Positions 12,509 through 25,400 of a stretch of 64,000 nt of DNA are shown here, one piece after another (position 1 is the first letter of the stretch; every line of letters begins with the position of its first letter). The notes under the pieces were generated by a model. The model worked only from the letters and a program-made list of their open reading frames with translations, was not told the DNA's origin and did not search any database. The stretch covers positions 28,848,001-28,912,000 of the forward strand of contig NC_064891.1 of assembly GCF_929443795.1 (NCBI RefSeq). Direction: 5' to 3'. The position numbers were made by a program, and so were the translations under genes. This DNA is from Astur gentilis. Its lineage: Eukaryota > Chordata > Aves > Accipitriformes > Accipitridae.

Positions 12509-15500
12509 AAGGTGTTTTAACTGTAAAAATTAATCGGAAGCTCTCATGTTATTCTATACCACAAACACGCTACCCTGCGCTAATTATTTAGGGAATGGAA
12601 GCGTAAGGCAAGCTAAGGAGAGAAATGAATAAAAGTATATGATGTCTAAATGGAATGCAGTGGTCCATTGCCTAAAGCGATACAGCCATTTCGGATATAA
12701 AGAGCAAGCTGAAGTTATTGCAGTGCTGGCTTATTCATATATTAGCACTTGTGGGATTTAACAGCAGTGAATGAAAGCAGAAGTGGGTGCAAGATTGCAA
12801 AAAAACCCTAACTGCAGAATTAAATTACTGAAACCGCTATGTAATGCATTTTGCAAGACAAATCATTTTGTACCATCAAAGGGGTTAATTCTTAAAAAAA
12901 AAGATATCTTACACATCGCAAAAATGTTATTAAGTAAGAACTGTTTTAATTAAGCAGAAAAGTTATTAAATGTACTTGTCTTCAATGAGGTTTTAGAATT
13001 CAAAATACAGCAGTATTTGAGTTTGTGTTAGGAACAGAAATCTGTGACTTTGACGAACTCTAAGAATAAGGAATTGTAAACAGCACATTTGGTTATACCT
13101 TAGGTCAAATATACCTATTAGGTCAAGTAATCTATGCCTATGGGGTCATTTCAGAGTTGTACCTGGTAGCAGTCCTTGAGTTTTTTGTCTAGGTGGGCAG
13201 TAAGTCACTCCAGGGAGTTTCTTGAGTTCCCCACCCTCGGTTTGACATCCGCTGGTTTAGGTTGAGCCCTAGTTGTGTCTTACTGATTCCGGTTCTGCCC
13301 GGTTGCACATCTTGCTCGTCCTTGTCTGCGCATTCCCTGAGGCATTGACTCAGATCTTCTCAGGTAGCCACTTTTGGGTGTCAAGCCTGAAAACATCTAG
13401 AGCCTGGCTTCAGAAAGACATACTCCGAGCCCTTGAATTTGCAGTTTCTTAGCTCAGTGCTTACAGGTGTCAGAAATTTGAGCACACAGGAGCTTATTAG
13501 CCATGGCTTGCTCTCCCCCCAGTCCAATGGGTACATATTTGCTTAGCATCACCCTTCTTGAGTCTCCGATCTGCCAGCCAGGGCTAGTTGCACAGTAAGG
13601 AATTGTGCTGCAGAGCATGGGGACAGCATCACCCCACAGGGTTTCCTGATCCTCTGTCCTAAAATGCACAATTCAAGTAGCTCCCATTGGCAAGCGATAA
13701 GCCTTGCCCTATTTCTTGCTACCCCCTTCCTTTCTGGCTGAGAGCAGGGTGAATGCAAGGACCAAAGTGAAGGTAGTGGCCATGGTGTGGTGGAGCCCTG
13801 TCCCAGCTGTCTCCTGGCACCAGGCTGGGTAAGACTATTGGTGCGACAGCAGAAGCTGATGATGCTGTGACCAGATTTTTTTCCAGGAACTCAAATTAAC
13901 AAGCCGGTTGCTTGGCTGGGTAGCTGTCTACACTGAGTTTGGCACAGCTGCCGTAGCTCATTTCTCCGGTTGGAAATGCCTTATGAGTAAGCAGAGCTTA
14001 AATCCAGCCAGCACGGGAGGGCAGGACGACACATGCAATTATTGTCCCAAGCTCCTCCTCTCCACAACTGTATCTCACCTCAGCTGCATCTCAGTTGCAG
14101 TGGTGTTGGTGAGTATAATGGAAACGCTGGGCTCTTGCCACAGGCCATATCCACAGTAACATTTGTAACACGTAATGAGGTGAGGTCTGTACCCATTTCT
14201 CTGTGCACACCTGCCCCCATATCACTTTATTCTGGCCATGGGGGTTTCTGTGACTTGCACTGGCTGCTGCTTCTGGCAGTCACTGGAAGGCTGTTGCATT
14301 TTGGGAGAAGTTTTTGGGAAAGGGTTCTGCTAGGAGGCCTTCATCTTGCCGAGGAAGCCAGAGGAGGAAGATCATCTGTGTGGCCCATGCAGAATATGAA
14401 GGCAGCTTTGAGGACTATGGCAAGGAGAGGAAAGGTGGCTAAACCACCTTGCAGGAGTGCTCAAGGATCTGAGCGTCATTTTAAATGGCCATAGTCAGAA
14501 GACAGTGATGTTGCACAGGGGCTTCAGGTGGGAATTAATCTCTCTTTATTCCTGGGTTAGGACCTGATGATGGCGCCCATGACAGCATCGCCTTTGCAGA
14601 GCACAGAGGAGTATGTACGAGGTCCACGGGTGCTGTGTCCGCTGTGGAGCAGAGCTACCTGCCTCCCGTGGTGCATCCTTGGGGAAAAGGGAGAGGGTGG
14701 GTGCTAAAGCAGTGGGATCTCCCCCAGCACATATCCCTCTTGGCCACAGAGAGGGGAAACCACCCTTGAAATCCCTCATGCCTGCATAGCCACAGCAGGT
14801 GATGACATTAGCCAGCCCAGACGCGCTGAGGGAGCCCTTGGGATTTCCCCCCGGTCCATGTAGCCCAGCTGATGCTTTTGGCACATCTACAAAAGTATTT
14901 GCTTCTTAAGGAACACTTTATACTTAGCCACAAAGCATTATAGACAGGTTGTAGCAGTAATCCTCTTTCAACTCCAGCGATGGGGGAAAAAGGGCAGAGG
15001 GAGCCTGCATGGCCCCACATAGCTACAAATCCAAGGAGCAGCATCAGCAATGCACAGGAGTTCCAACCTGTCCCACTTGGGTCTCTGCCCAGCCCAGCAC
15101 ACTGCCAGCTCCCACTGGGCACCGAGCGGTCATATCTGAGCTAGTTGATGACACTGTGTTTTTATTTAGTGCTTGCTTATTCCTCCACCCCCAAACATAT
15201 TACTCTTTCCATTCCTGGAGGGACAGATTAGGCAAAGGAATGTGTCCTTTGCTGCTGGCAGCTCGGTTTGGCTGCTGTTTTCTTCTCCTGATGTTTTTAA
15301 TAAGGGAGGAAATGGCTGTTCATCTCGGGGAGAGCCATTCTGTCATAAGCTGACATTCCCTGGGATTTGTTTTTATTAGCTCAGCTCTGGTGTACAGGCA
15401 CTGCCAGAGCTGCTCATTGATTTTCCCAGCCTGGATAATATCTCGGCTGCCTGCTCACCCTGCTGTGGTTGCTACCAGGGCTCCTGTAAGTCCTCCTGCA

Positions 15501-17414
15501 CAGGTTTCCATCAGTGCTCTCCTCCTGCCGCTCTTGGGCCCACTGGAGCAAAAGCAGGGCTTTATTCCAAAGCCAGGGAAATCTTCTTTCACTGGGCTTG
15601 GGGTCAGGCTTCTGCCTAAATCATAAATGTAAAACATACTTAATAGAGAAACCCTTTCACTGAAGTGGATTATTTTATTTCTTTCAATTACTCATTAAAT
15701 CATTCCTATGCTGAAAATAATCTGCATGTCAGCTTACCTGTAAAACTAGCGTAGCTTAGTGGTAACAAAACTCAGTGGCTTGCATGCTGGGCCATGTAGC
15801 ACTGGTCTTGACAGCTATGGTGCATTTGGGCAAGGAGGTGTTTGATTGATACTGCCAAAAAATTGTCCCTTGGACTGATGTCTGGTATCTCCCATGAGCT
15901 CTTCCAGTTGCCCATGTCTTTGGGGAGATTATCAAGAAGCAAGAGTTGACTGTTATCGATAGACTGGTGGTTTCAGATGTATTTCGCATGCCTTAGGGAC
16001 CCTAGGGCTTGCAGGATGCTGGAAGGATAGGATTAGCGTGTACGTCAAAGCTGCTTTATCCAGGGAGTACTTGAACAGTGCTGGGCAGGGTAAAGAGAAG
16101 ATTTGCTCCTCTTGCATGTCTCTGAGGCTGAGGGACCAGGCTCGGAGACTGCGACCTAGGTACAAAATCTTGGTGTGTTATTTATAATACTTCACCCTGG
16201 AATGCCATATCCCAACCATGTAAACCAGGCATGTTGCTCCCTTATTTGTCACATAGCGATCAGGTGATGGCAGGCATAATATCATGACACTGAGGAGTGA
16301 TTACCACAATTCCTCCTTTTCCCATATTAGTCTGCTTTGTGGCCTGTGGCCACACAGTATTTTAAAAGTTTCAGTCTCCAGCAAAAGGTAAATTCCCTTT
16401 TGTTGGACTTGCTGGTGTAAAAGCTCTGGATGTGCCTGGCCTGGGGGCAGTTGGGACTGCCATGGGAAGGATACCAGCGCTTACCAACTCTTCCCTGACC
16501 CATCGGCTCTGCCATGACACCTGAAATTGGGCATTCCGAACAAGATGGAGCACACCCAGCCTTTGAAATCCAGCTCAATTCTTCTCTTGGACTTTACTAG
16601 AAAAGCTACAAATTCATATTTTTTCCCCTGAGGTGTTTTTAAATTGCTCTTGTTCCCAGTTTATTGTTATTATTCCTTTTTGTTTGTTCTTTTGTGAGTT
16701 TGTTGAGTTTGGGGAGGGGGGTTGTAATTACGGAGAAGTTGGTTTTTATGGTTGTTTCTCAGCACTCCAGGGATGGGTGTTATGTACATAAAATCAGTAT
16801 TATCATTACGATTAATATTAAAAAGAAGAGTAGTAAGAGTGATAATAATAATACAGCAATTAAGTCTGCGTTTCTTGCTAAGCATGGTAAGCTTCATGGG
16901 CAAGCGGCCCTTCCCTGAGGAAGACCATGAACCTAGATGGCAGGATCCCTTTCCAGGAGCAAAAACATCCCTAACTCCTGCATTGTGTCTTAAAGTCAGC
17001 AGAGTTATGGTTTCATGAGAGAGGTACAGGAGCTGAGACCTGTGAAATTCATCTCATGTAGGGGAAGGAAGCCCTCAGAGAGGGCCCTGTGCCAGGCTAA
17101 CTTTGTCTTGGGATAGATGGATCAGTTCCGTCGGCTGCATCTGGATGGGATGGATGCATCTGGCCGAAGTCTGCCTGGTTTCTTTCTCCTTGCATCCACC
17201 CGCATTAGCTGTCTTGCCCAGCTCAAGAGCTCTTGGTTACTTCAGCCTGGCAGGGCGATCTAATCAAGTGAGCTGGCGAGGTTGTTGAGGGAGGTGTTCT
17301 CCTGCCGATCCCCAGCAGCCTCAGATGAAAGAAAATATGATTTGCAAGATGCAAGTTTTGTATTAACATTTTTTCACACTGAGTTAAGAGGGACGGATGA
17401 GCTGAGATAAAGCA

Positions 17415-17735
17415 ATGCGCGGCCGCCAGGAAAACAACATGCGCTTCATCTTCTCAGTTTTCTGGGTGCTGCTGAAGAAGATGGCTGGAATAGGCATTTC
17501 TGTCATGATCTACGGTAAACACACAATGATTTCTTGCCTTTCTGTTGGACTTGTGACCCCTGGTTCCTTAGATACTGGAAATACTCAGGAAGAGCTGCAA
17601 CAGCATTTGGGGAAAGGAGCCCTCATCTCTCCACCTCCAAGTCTTCCTGGAGAGAAAACTTCCAGCATCGAAGAGATGGAGCGGAACGTCACTCCCCATC
17701 TTTCATTATCATTTGATGCCTATCACTCATGCTGA
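17415..17735 (+). other. Unassigned open frame of 106 codons in intron
   Basis: An ATG-started frame begins MRGRQENNMRFIF in a locally CpG-rich spot (GCGCGGCCGCC) and continues as a hydrophobic stretch (FIFSVFWVLL, then GIGISVMIYG). A GTAAAC that could serve as a splice donor follows the codons for MIY plus one G, at about 17515. I recognise no homologue. Splicing from that donor to the TM1 exon would be out of frame, so it is not an obvious alternative ADGRL3 first exon. It may be a conserved non-coding element or chance. Confidence 0.2.
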
Positions 17736-19221
17736 TAAAGCCAAAGAGCTGAAAGGTTTGAGCTGTTTCTCACGGGTGCTGACATAGCAGAGTGTATATC
17801 AGGAAAGGACTGACATTTGATGTGGGTTTATCATTGGCAAGCAGGCAAAGAAAATGGATAAATTAATCACCTTTTCCCTCCGTCTGTCATAAGCTTTTAT
17901 CCCACAGGGAGGAAAATGTTTCCAGTTTGTCCTGGCTTTTTGAAGTGTGACACTATTGTATTTGCCAGCCTACATAATGCCTAAGTCATCAAAATGCCAG
18001 AAGTGGAGGGGAACATGAATACCACTTATAACACAGCCTGGTGGACCACAAAGCTGTGTTTCAAGCCTCTCTGGTCTTTTTGAAAAGCCCCCGGAGATTT
18101 CCAGCCAATCTTTTCCTCAGCTCATTGACTCTAACCACTTAGCCCCAAGCAGCCGTCTCGTGACTCACCATGTATTTCTTATTTACATTTTACTAAGTAA
18201 TGATATCTCTAATTTCACCGCATCTGGTGGAAACTTGGAAAGTTTTATAGCCTGAATAAGGAATAAGGTGGTGGGATACCCTTGGTGTCAGAGTCCCAGC
18301 ATCCCCCCTCCTCTTTCTGGGAGGGACGTGCTTTGTAAGCCCAGGAGCAATCCAGCAGTGTTTTGTCAGCAGAGCCACGGCACACCTATTCTGCCCCTTG
18401 CAAAACTTTGTTCTGGGTTGCCAACTTTGCCACTGCAATGACCATGTTTGCATGGCTTTGGGGTAAAATCATGTTACAAGTTCATCACAGGGAATCACTC
18501 ACTTTCTAGGCTGTCTTAAAATCACTGTTTTGTTACAATTTAAAAGCAAATTCACGTTAAAAGGTCTGTCTTTTTTTCTGGGTAGCGTTCCAGGGATCAG
18601 TCTGACTTCCCAGGAGTTTTAAAATATAGCTCCGGGGTTTGAAAAGGAAAAATGAAACTTTCTTTCTCCTTCCCCAGTGAGAAAAAAAACCAACAAAGAC
18701 GTTTAAGCGATCTCTTTCTGTCCAAAGCCTCCAAGCTCATGTGTATCTGTGAACGTTTAAAGAGTCTTTTTTCACTGTTGGTAAATGCTTGTAATGGACT
18801 TGTGGTTGTAATCTCCACGATGCTGTTAGCATGAAACATTTTTACACTTGAATCACAGCGTTCAATGGTTCTTCATACTGTGTGTCCGCTCTTTTGCCGT
18901 GTTTGTAAAAGATGGAGCTGCACGCAGGACTAGCTATGACTTCTCAGTATTCAACAACAGCATCATTGTTTCTAGGATATTTTGGGGTCACCTGCAGCTT
19001 GCCACTTGCTTTGGAGTCTGTGTTTCAGGTTGCAGCTTTCTTCATGCAGGATTCAAGTCTAGGTCCATTTAGTCTTTTTGCTACTGGTCCCTTGCGTCAC
19101 AGCTTGGTCAGTGGATACAAATAATTGGGGAAGGGTCTCAGACAAACTCACTCTGTGTCTGGGATGGATTAGAAGTCATGCAGCACATGACTGATGATTT
19201 TTTTGTTTGTTTTATCTCCAG

Positions 19222-19431
19222 CACAGCGATGCAGTCCATGACCTGCTCCTGGACTTTATCACGTGGGTTGGCATCCTGCTCTCACTGGTCTGCCTCCTGA
19301 TCTGCATCTTCACCTTCTGCTTCTTCCGTGGGCTGCAGAGTGACCGCAACACGATTCACAAGAACTTGTGCATCAGCCTCTTTGTGGCAGAACTCCTCTT
19401 CCTCATTGGCATCAACCGGACTGACCAGCCG
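19222..19431 (+). CDS. ADGRL3: ADGRL3 exon: TM1, ICL1, TM2
   Basis: This 210-base exon (70 codons, phase 0 at both ends) starts HSDAVHDLLLDF. Visible segments are TM1 (about residues 10-34 of the exon, ITWVGILLSLVCLLICIF), the first intracellular loop (FRGLQSDRNTIHKN), TM2 (LCISLFVAELLFLIGI) and the first extracellular loop starting NRTDQP, with an N-R-T sequon. This begins the class B2 seven-helix signalling domain. The acceptor is TTATCTCCAG and the donor CCG|GTAAGA. One noticeable change from mammalian ADGRL3 as I remember it is Phe for Val in LLLDFITW at the top of TM1. Confidence 0.97.
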
Positions 19432-19950
19432 GTAAGAGGCAAAGCACTTTCTCTTCCCACCACAGTCTCTCATCTCAGAGTGTATTGGATGTTTGACCAC
19501 GTAGTGAGACATGTTCCAGTGCTGCCTTAATTCCATGCTTGAGTCCTCACAGGGTTGGGCCCCTGGTTGTTAACTGGGAGTCAAATGCTGATGTCTGCTG
19601 TGATTTCAGAGTCTCTATGTGTGTTGTTTGTAAATAATGAGGGTGTGTATGTTTAATAAGCAGGTTGCAAAAATGTGTGCTTATACTATGTACATCTTCA
19701 TATGTTTATTTGCCAGATTGTGCACATACCTACCTTTGTATCTTTGAATATAATTTATATACGCAGAGATGTGTCTATTTTAAAATAGTTCACACACATT
19801 TTCCAAGTGAAAAAGAAGTACTTCCTTTGGAGAAGGAAAGATAAGAACTCCCTCGTTCTTATTAAACCTCCCAGTAAGAGTAATCCTGACTGTTGCATTA
19901 ATTCAGCATGGTACAAACACCTTCCCTTGCTCTTTTCAATCCACATGCAG
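19432..19950 (+). other. ADGRL3 intron, 519 bp
   Basis: The shortest intron in the window, phase 0, GT-AG, with acceptor TCAATCCACATGCAG. AT-rich with TG-rich stretches near 19610-19790. No element recognised. Confidence 0.93.
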
Positions 19951-20171
19951 ATTGCCTGTGCCGTCTTTGCTGCCCTCCTGCACTTCTTCTTCCTGGCAGC
20001 TTTCACTTGGATGTTCCTGGAGGGGGTGCAGCTCTACATCATGCTGGTGGAGGTTTTTGAGAGCGAACACTCCCGGAGGAAGTACTTCTATTTGGTTGGC
20101 TACGGCATGCCTGCACTGATTGTGGCCGTATCAGCAGCGGTGGACTACCGGAGCTACGGCACGGACAAAGT
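19951..20171 (+). CDS. ADGRL3: ADGRL3 exon: TM3, ICL2, TM4, start of ECL2
   Basis: This 221-base exon (73 codons plus 2 bases) starts IACAVFAALLHFFF and ends YRSYGTDK plus GT. TM3 runs from the Cys at residue 3 (the usual partner of the ECL2 disulfide) through AAFTWMFLEGVQLYIM. ICL2 is ESEHSRRKY, a region that contacts G protein in this class. TM4 is FYLVGYGMPALIVAVSAA, and DYRSYGTDK begins ECL2. The donor is GT|GTGAGT (phase 2); the following exon's A completes a Val codon. The match to ADGRL3 over this segment appears complete or nearly so. Confidence 0.97.
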
Positions 20172-22389
20172 GTGAGTGGGGCTTGGCACTGCTTGGACCT
20201 GGCCAGGAGGGATGGGACTAGGGACAACAAAGTGAAGTGAAGAGACCTGGCAGGCAAAGGAGTCTTGTGCAGGCAGAGCTCAGCCAGGAGACATGCCTTG
20301 CCTTATTTCTGTGTCTCCAACACAGTCCCTGATGATACAGGACAAATTCCCCACTGTGAAATGATTTGCAAAGGTATTTTCCTGGGGAAGTCAATCAGGG
20401 AAAATTTTATCACATCATTGCATAACATCAGGAGAGGTGGCTGTCCCAAGTCTCGGTTTGGTACTGTATCAGCAAGGTCATCCTTCTTCTCTAACCAAAG
20501 AGTATTTCTCATTTGGATGATGAAACACTGCTTTCTTCTTCCTCTTTTTTAAGTGTTCTATCAAATTAACAGAGCCTGCAAGCAAAATAGGTGGTGACTG
20601 GAGTGCATTAGACTCTTTGCAAATTGGAACAGCTACATCATCTATCATTATGAATATTCTTAAATGTTTTCAACATTGCTGAAGCTGGTATCAAAGCACA
20701 ATTTAGATGATCATGCAACACCGTCTAATGGAAAACAAAGGGAAAATCGAGCCTTTGATTTTCTTTGCCAGCTTTGTTATAATAGCACTAACAATATGTT
20801 TTTATTGACTTTTTTTTTCCTTTCCCTTGTCAGGCTGCCTTACCCCTGTCATTTTAACCGAGTTAAGGGCTCGATGTGAAGTCATACATAGCAATGAGCC
20901 CGTGGTGTTTTTAAAGCTCTTTTTTAGCATAGGTCAGGTCAGGCCGTGGAAGCAGTTGATAATCTGTTAAATTCAACTGCAAAATTTTTTGCCTGAAACC
21001 TTATTGTTACATATGAACCTGATTCCTTGCAGAAGCAAATCTGTAGGGCAGTGGAGCTGCTCATGATCTATCACCGTGCCAGCAGGTAGGCTTGAATCCC
21101 AGCTGGATATTTGCTCCCACGAGTAGGAGAATAGCAACCTGAATTTGTATAAATGTCATACTTTTTGAAAAGGAAATGGCCCACACAGATAAAGGTAGGA
21201 GGGAGTAAGTTTTCAAAGATCTCTACTAATTTATCCAAAGTAGTTTGACCGACTTTGACAGGCTTAGGGGGCAAACAAAAAGTAATACAACACGTGATTA
21301 CAGTTTCTGGAGAAGACTGTTTCCATCAGCTCCCACCTGCTTTCTGCCCCAACCAACTCTTCTGTTCACATCCCCTCTTGAGTGATATATAAGCCCCCGT
21401 TGAATCAGGTATTGAAACATTCTGCCTTGTCCCTTTAGACAAATTTATTCTTACTGCAGTGTTTCTACAGAGGACGTATCTCTTCACAGTGGCCTACATG
21501 GCGCACGTTGAGCCCCAAATATGTTGCAGCCAAAGGGCCATGCGTCTGGCTCCCTGGAAAGCCAGCCGATATGCTCCCGCACATCTGCCATCACTGGAGC
21601 TGTGTCACCACTGGTCCGGTTCGCTGTCTGGTGTTTTAGTGGCTGCCTTCCACGCTGTTCACCCTGTGACTTCTGCAGCGTTACCATCACAGGGCTTGTA
21701 GCACCAGAGCATTCCTTTTGACTTCTCTGTCAAATTTTGGGCTGCCTACCAAGAAAACCCAGCATGGCAGCTAGTTTGCAATGAAAGCTAGCACCAACTG
21801 CGTTCTCTTACAGTGCTCTGTAACTGTTGGGTGTTGAAAATGTCTTACTTTGTTCCCTCTTAGTAAAAAGACATCCCCAAGCCCAGGGTATCGCTTTTGA
21901 CATGAGACAGCAGTTGATTTGCACCCGCCCTCGCCTTTGCGAAGTCCCTCGTGATGCTCTGTAGGGTCAGCCCAAGTACCAGTGTAGGTTGTGGGAGATG
22001 ACAGCACGCAGCAGGCTGGCTGTAGAGAGTGGGAATGTACAGCACCTAACCACAGCTCCATGGTGCTCCGATAAAGCACCGTGGTAGCTTTGCATTGCTG
22101 AAATGTTTCCGCTCCTGTTAAATGAATATATGGACCTTTGTGAAGCCCAGCAGAATAAACATATTCCATGGAATGCGCTGCATTTTCCCAAGAGGCCTTG
22201 CGTGCCCAAATGTTTCCATGGCATGGGAGGTACAGGCAGAAAACTTGGCTGAAATTCGCTGGAGGTGAACAACAAAACTTTGCTATCTTTGTGTTGAAGA
22301 GGCAGCAGTCCTATGTCTATGCCAGTAAAATCTCTCTCCTTCCCCACAGCATAAAGTAGTATTTTTAATGATTAAACATGTACATATAA

Positions 22390-22445
22390 TATTTTGCAAA
22401 TAAATATTTACAGATATTTGCAGAGCCTAAAATATTTATTTACAA
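22390..22445. repeat. AT-rich inverted repeats
   Basis: AAATAAATATTT at 22398-22409 and AAATATTTATTT at 22430-22441 are exact reverse complements. A second short pair, GCAAATA (22396-22402) and TATTTGC (22415-22421), overlaps the first arm. The surrounding 170 bp is strongly AT-rich. No mobile element was identified. Confidence 0.7.
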
Positions 22446-25400
22446 TCTCTAATTCCAGAGTGCTCAATTTTATCACGTTCTCATAGTGGAAAATAAAAAA
22501 CATACAATATGTTTTGTATAACTATCATGCTCCATCTGGTTGATGGATGATGATGTATTTTTCTGTATAATGTTATTAGAAGGGTAGAACTGATTAGAAT
22601 TTGTAGTGAACTATATGCCAGGCATACATAATTTGATTGCAAGAAGTTGCTTGGTTTTGCCGGATTTTGTAAAACATCCTCTGGAATATATTACTTGCCT
22701 CCCTCCATTATTTATTGCATTTGTTTAAGCAGGACTTATGGAGCTGTTAGTGTTATTTGTTTTTTGCCTGGCATTTGGTGCCACCATTCATACATCTCAG
22801 AATGATTTGCTTAGACACCCAGTGTAGGTTTTCTTGATTTCATTTTCCTTTCTAAATCCAGCCCTCCTGTAACACATACCCAGATTACATAGCCAGAAAC
22901 AGGCGGTTGTTCCTTTCTCTGTTTCTTTGATCATCACTTGGTACTTGTGATTTTCCAAAGCATCCCATGTCCTAGTATTCATATTGGCGTTTTGGAGTAG
23001 CTGCCCAGTAAAGATACTCTCTTACATTTAATTATTCCAAGGGTTGGAATGAATACTTTTCCTTTTACTATTTTTTTTGTTTAGGAGCAGTTCAAACCAC
23101 TCATGTTAGGAGATTAATGTGCTTCTATAACCAAGCAGCAGCGTAGTGATTCTATTAAAAGATCATCCCATTCAGCAGGGACTACTCATGTGAGCAAGCT
23201 GAGCTGTGTTTGGCCCTTTCCCCCCAAATAAATCAGAATTGTTGAATCTCACCTTGTCCTGATTGTAATTTCTAAAGTAAAGGTGAAAAGCAGGACACCC
23301 CACTGCAGATGTGGTCCCCTAACATTGCTGAAGCGATTCTGGCGATGCTCACATGAACTTCCAAGTGACCATTTCTTACATGCCAGGTTTTCAGCTGCTG
23401 AGTCTTCAATGTCCACATCTCAAGTTTTGCTGCAAAAAAGAAGATACTGGAATTGCAGTTTTAAAAATTTACATCATTTGCCTTGTCCTGTGTGTTAACC
23501 AAATCCATTCATCTCTTAGCCAGATCTGATGTCAAGCATTGCAGTGGGCAATGCTGCAAAATGCAGAGAGAAAATAGCATTTGCAGTTGTTATTAGTGTT
23601 TGAAAATAACTTGTGTCTAAAATTCAGTAAAAACTGGATTAAGACTTTAGCAGCCTCCCTTTGAGAGGACTCATTCAAGTAGCAGGCTGTCCAAAATCGA
23701 CAGCAAGAAGCTATTCCATATCCCCATACTGTCCTGTGTTTCGTATCAACGCCTCTTACAGATCTCAGAGGAAAGCAGCTATGCTTTGAATGGTTCAATA
23801 TATTTTAGAAAACATACTTTTAGGTATATTCATCCACTGGTGATCAAATTCATCGTGACAGGAATCTCTCTATTGTTTCTCCCCCTCCGTCCCCCCTTTT
23901 GGTATGCTGTAAAGCAGGATATACATGGTAAGCAATCCAGCTGTCAGAAAGCAAAATGAAAGCCCGCTGTATGTACACAGCCTCCGAGTCCATCAGCCAT
24001 CCGCCGACATTTTATGCATGTTAATGTTGCTCGGAAAATAGCTTCTAACAACACGGTCTGTCTTGGGTGGCTCCACTGAACTTGTTTCATTTTCAGCGTT
24101 CGTGCCGGGTATTTGGAGGAGGAAGCATGAGCAATGTGGACGCTGGACTATGTTAGGCAGAACCTGTATTGCACCCTTGAAAGGCATGTCTTGTGCATAC
24201 ATATCCCATTACCGCACCCAGACAAGGAGGCTGTATAGCCACGTGAAACAAACCGCCGAGCTCCCATGAACAACATGATATGTTTAGGGCTCTTCAAATT
24301 TTATGGTCCAGTGGCAGCTAATGATTGTTTATTGGTTATATTTAATGCACACCAGGGATAGTTTAGCATTTGATTTCTCTTCATGCAGAAAATAGAGTAA
24401 ACTCTTTGTAGTCTTTATTACTTGGGAAAAGCTTGAGGTGAATATAGCGACTTGTCACTGTGGAAAAGGAGGAAATTAAAAAGTAAAGGGAAGCAGCACC
24501 ACGGAGCTCATTACAAGCACTGAAAACACTGGTGTGACTCTTGGAAGAAGCAATGGTGTTTTGAGCAACATTCCCTGCATCCACAGATTTTCAGATAATC
24601 CGTTCTGCCTTGTGCTGAGCCCTGAAGCAGCTCGTTTGCTTAATGGCAACAGAGTCTAAACTTGTAATGCGGCAAGTCCATGTTCACAGTGCAGCTGTGC
24701 ATGGGGGGGTCAGAAGTAACTCGGCAGCCCAAGATTAGCAACTTTGGGAAGTGAGTTGCCTGATTGCTTCCTTGTTTTGAGGAGCTCATTTATGCAGCTC
24801 ATTGTGTGTGTGCGTTTTTGTCTTTTAAGGGGAGAAAAGCTCAGTGTGGTACTTGTCTGATTAGCAATTTACAGCTCCTCAATGCAATTGGCGGGATGCC
24901 TGTGTTTTGATGTTTTGGTCTTAATTTGCATTTTTAATGAGGTATGACTTAAATGGGTTCAAAGTTGCATCTCTTCCTGATGACCACAAAAACCCAGCTT
25001 TTTGCAGTCCCTCTGTGGATTAGGGGCAGTCCTGCAGCTTTCTGTTTAGTTGCCCAAGACTGAGTGTCATGCACGATTTCATAGAAAGGCTATTTTTCTA
25101 TTCAAACAAGTAAAAAATGACATCATGTTCTTCAAAGCGTGCAGAGGCACACAAAAAAAGCCTTCTCCGGTTTTCGCAAGCTGTACGCTTGCTTACGTGA
25201 AGCCATCTCTCGTTGGAAGGGGACCCTTTTGCTCCATGCCAGTACCCCACTTATCCCGAGGGCTGGACCTGTCTTCTCAGCTGTTTCCCATCCACAGCAT
25301 CCATCTCTTGTCACTGAATTGTGCTCACAACCAAAGAGACAGATTTTTTGAGGGGAAGGGGTTGGAAAATTTCATCCATTTGGCTGGCTGGAAAGGAAAC

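Larger units (their letters stand above)
8745..19221 (+). other. ADGRL3 intron, 10.5 kb, between extracellular and 7TM modules
   Basis: GT-AG intron, phase 0, ending TTTATCTCCAG. It divides the gene between the GPS/tethered-agonist exon and the exon for TM1. Inside are a perfect palindrome (12068-12094), an (AAAT)n run with a nearby G17 tract (12460-12508), an AT-rich patch around 16660-16870 and an exon-like open frame at 17415-17735. No transposable element was recognised with confidence. The frames in 9000-11100 and 13450-15650 look like chance open frames in moderately GC-rich intron. Confidence 0.9.
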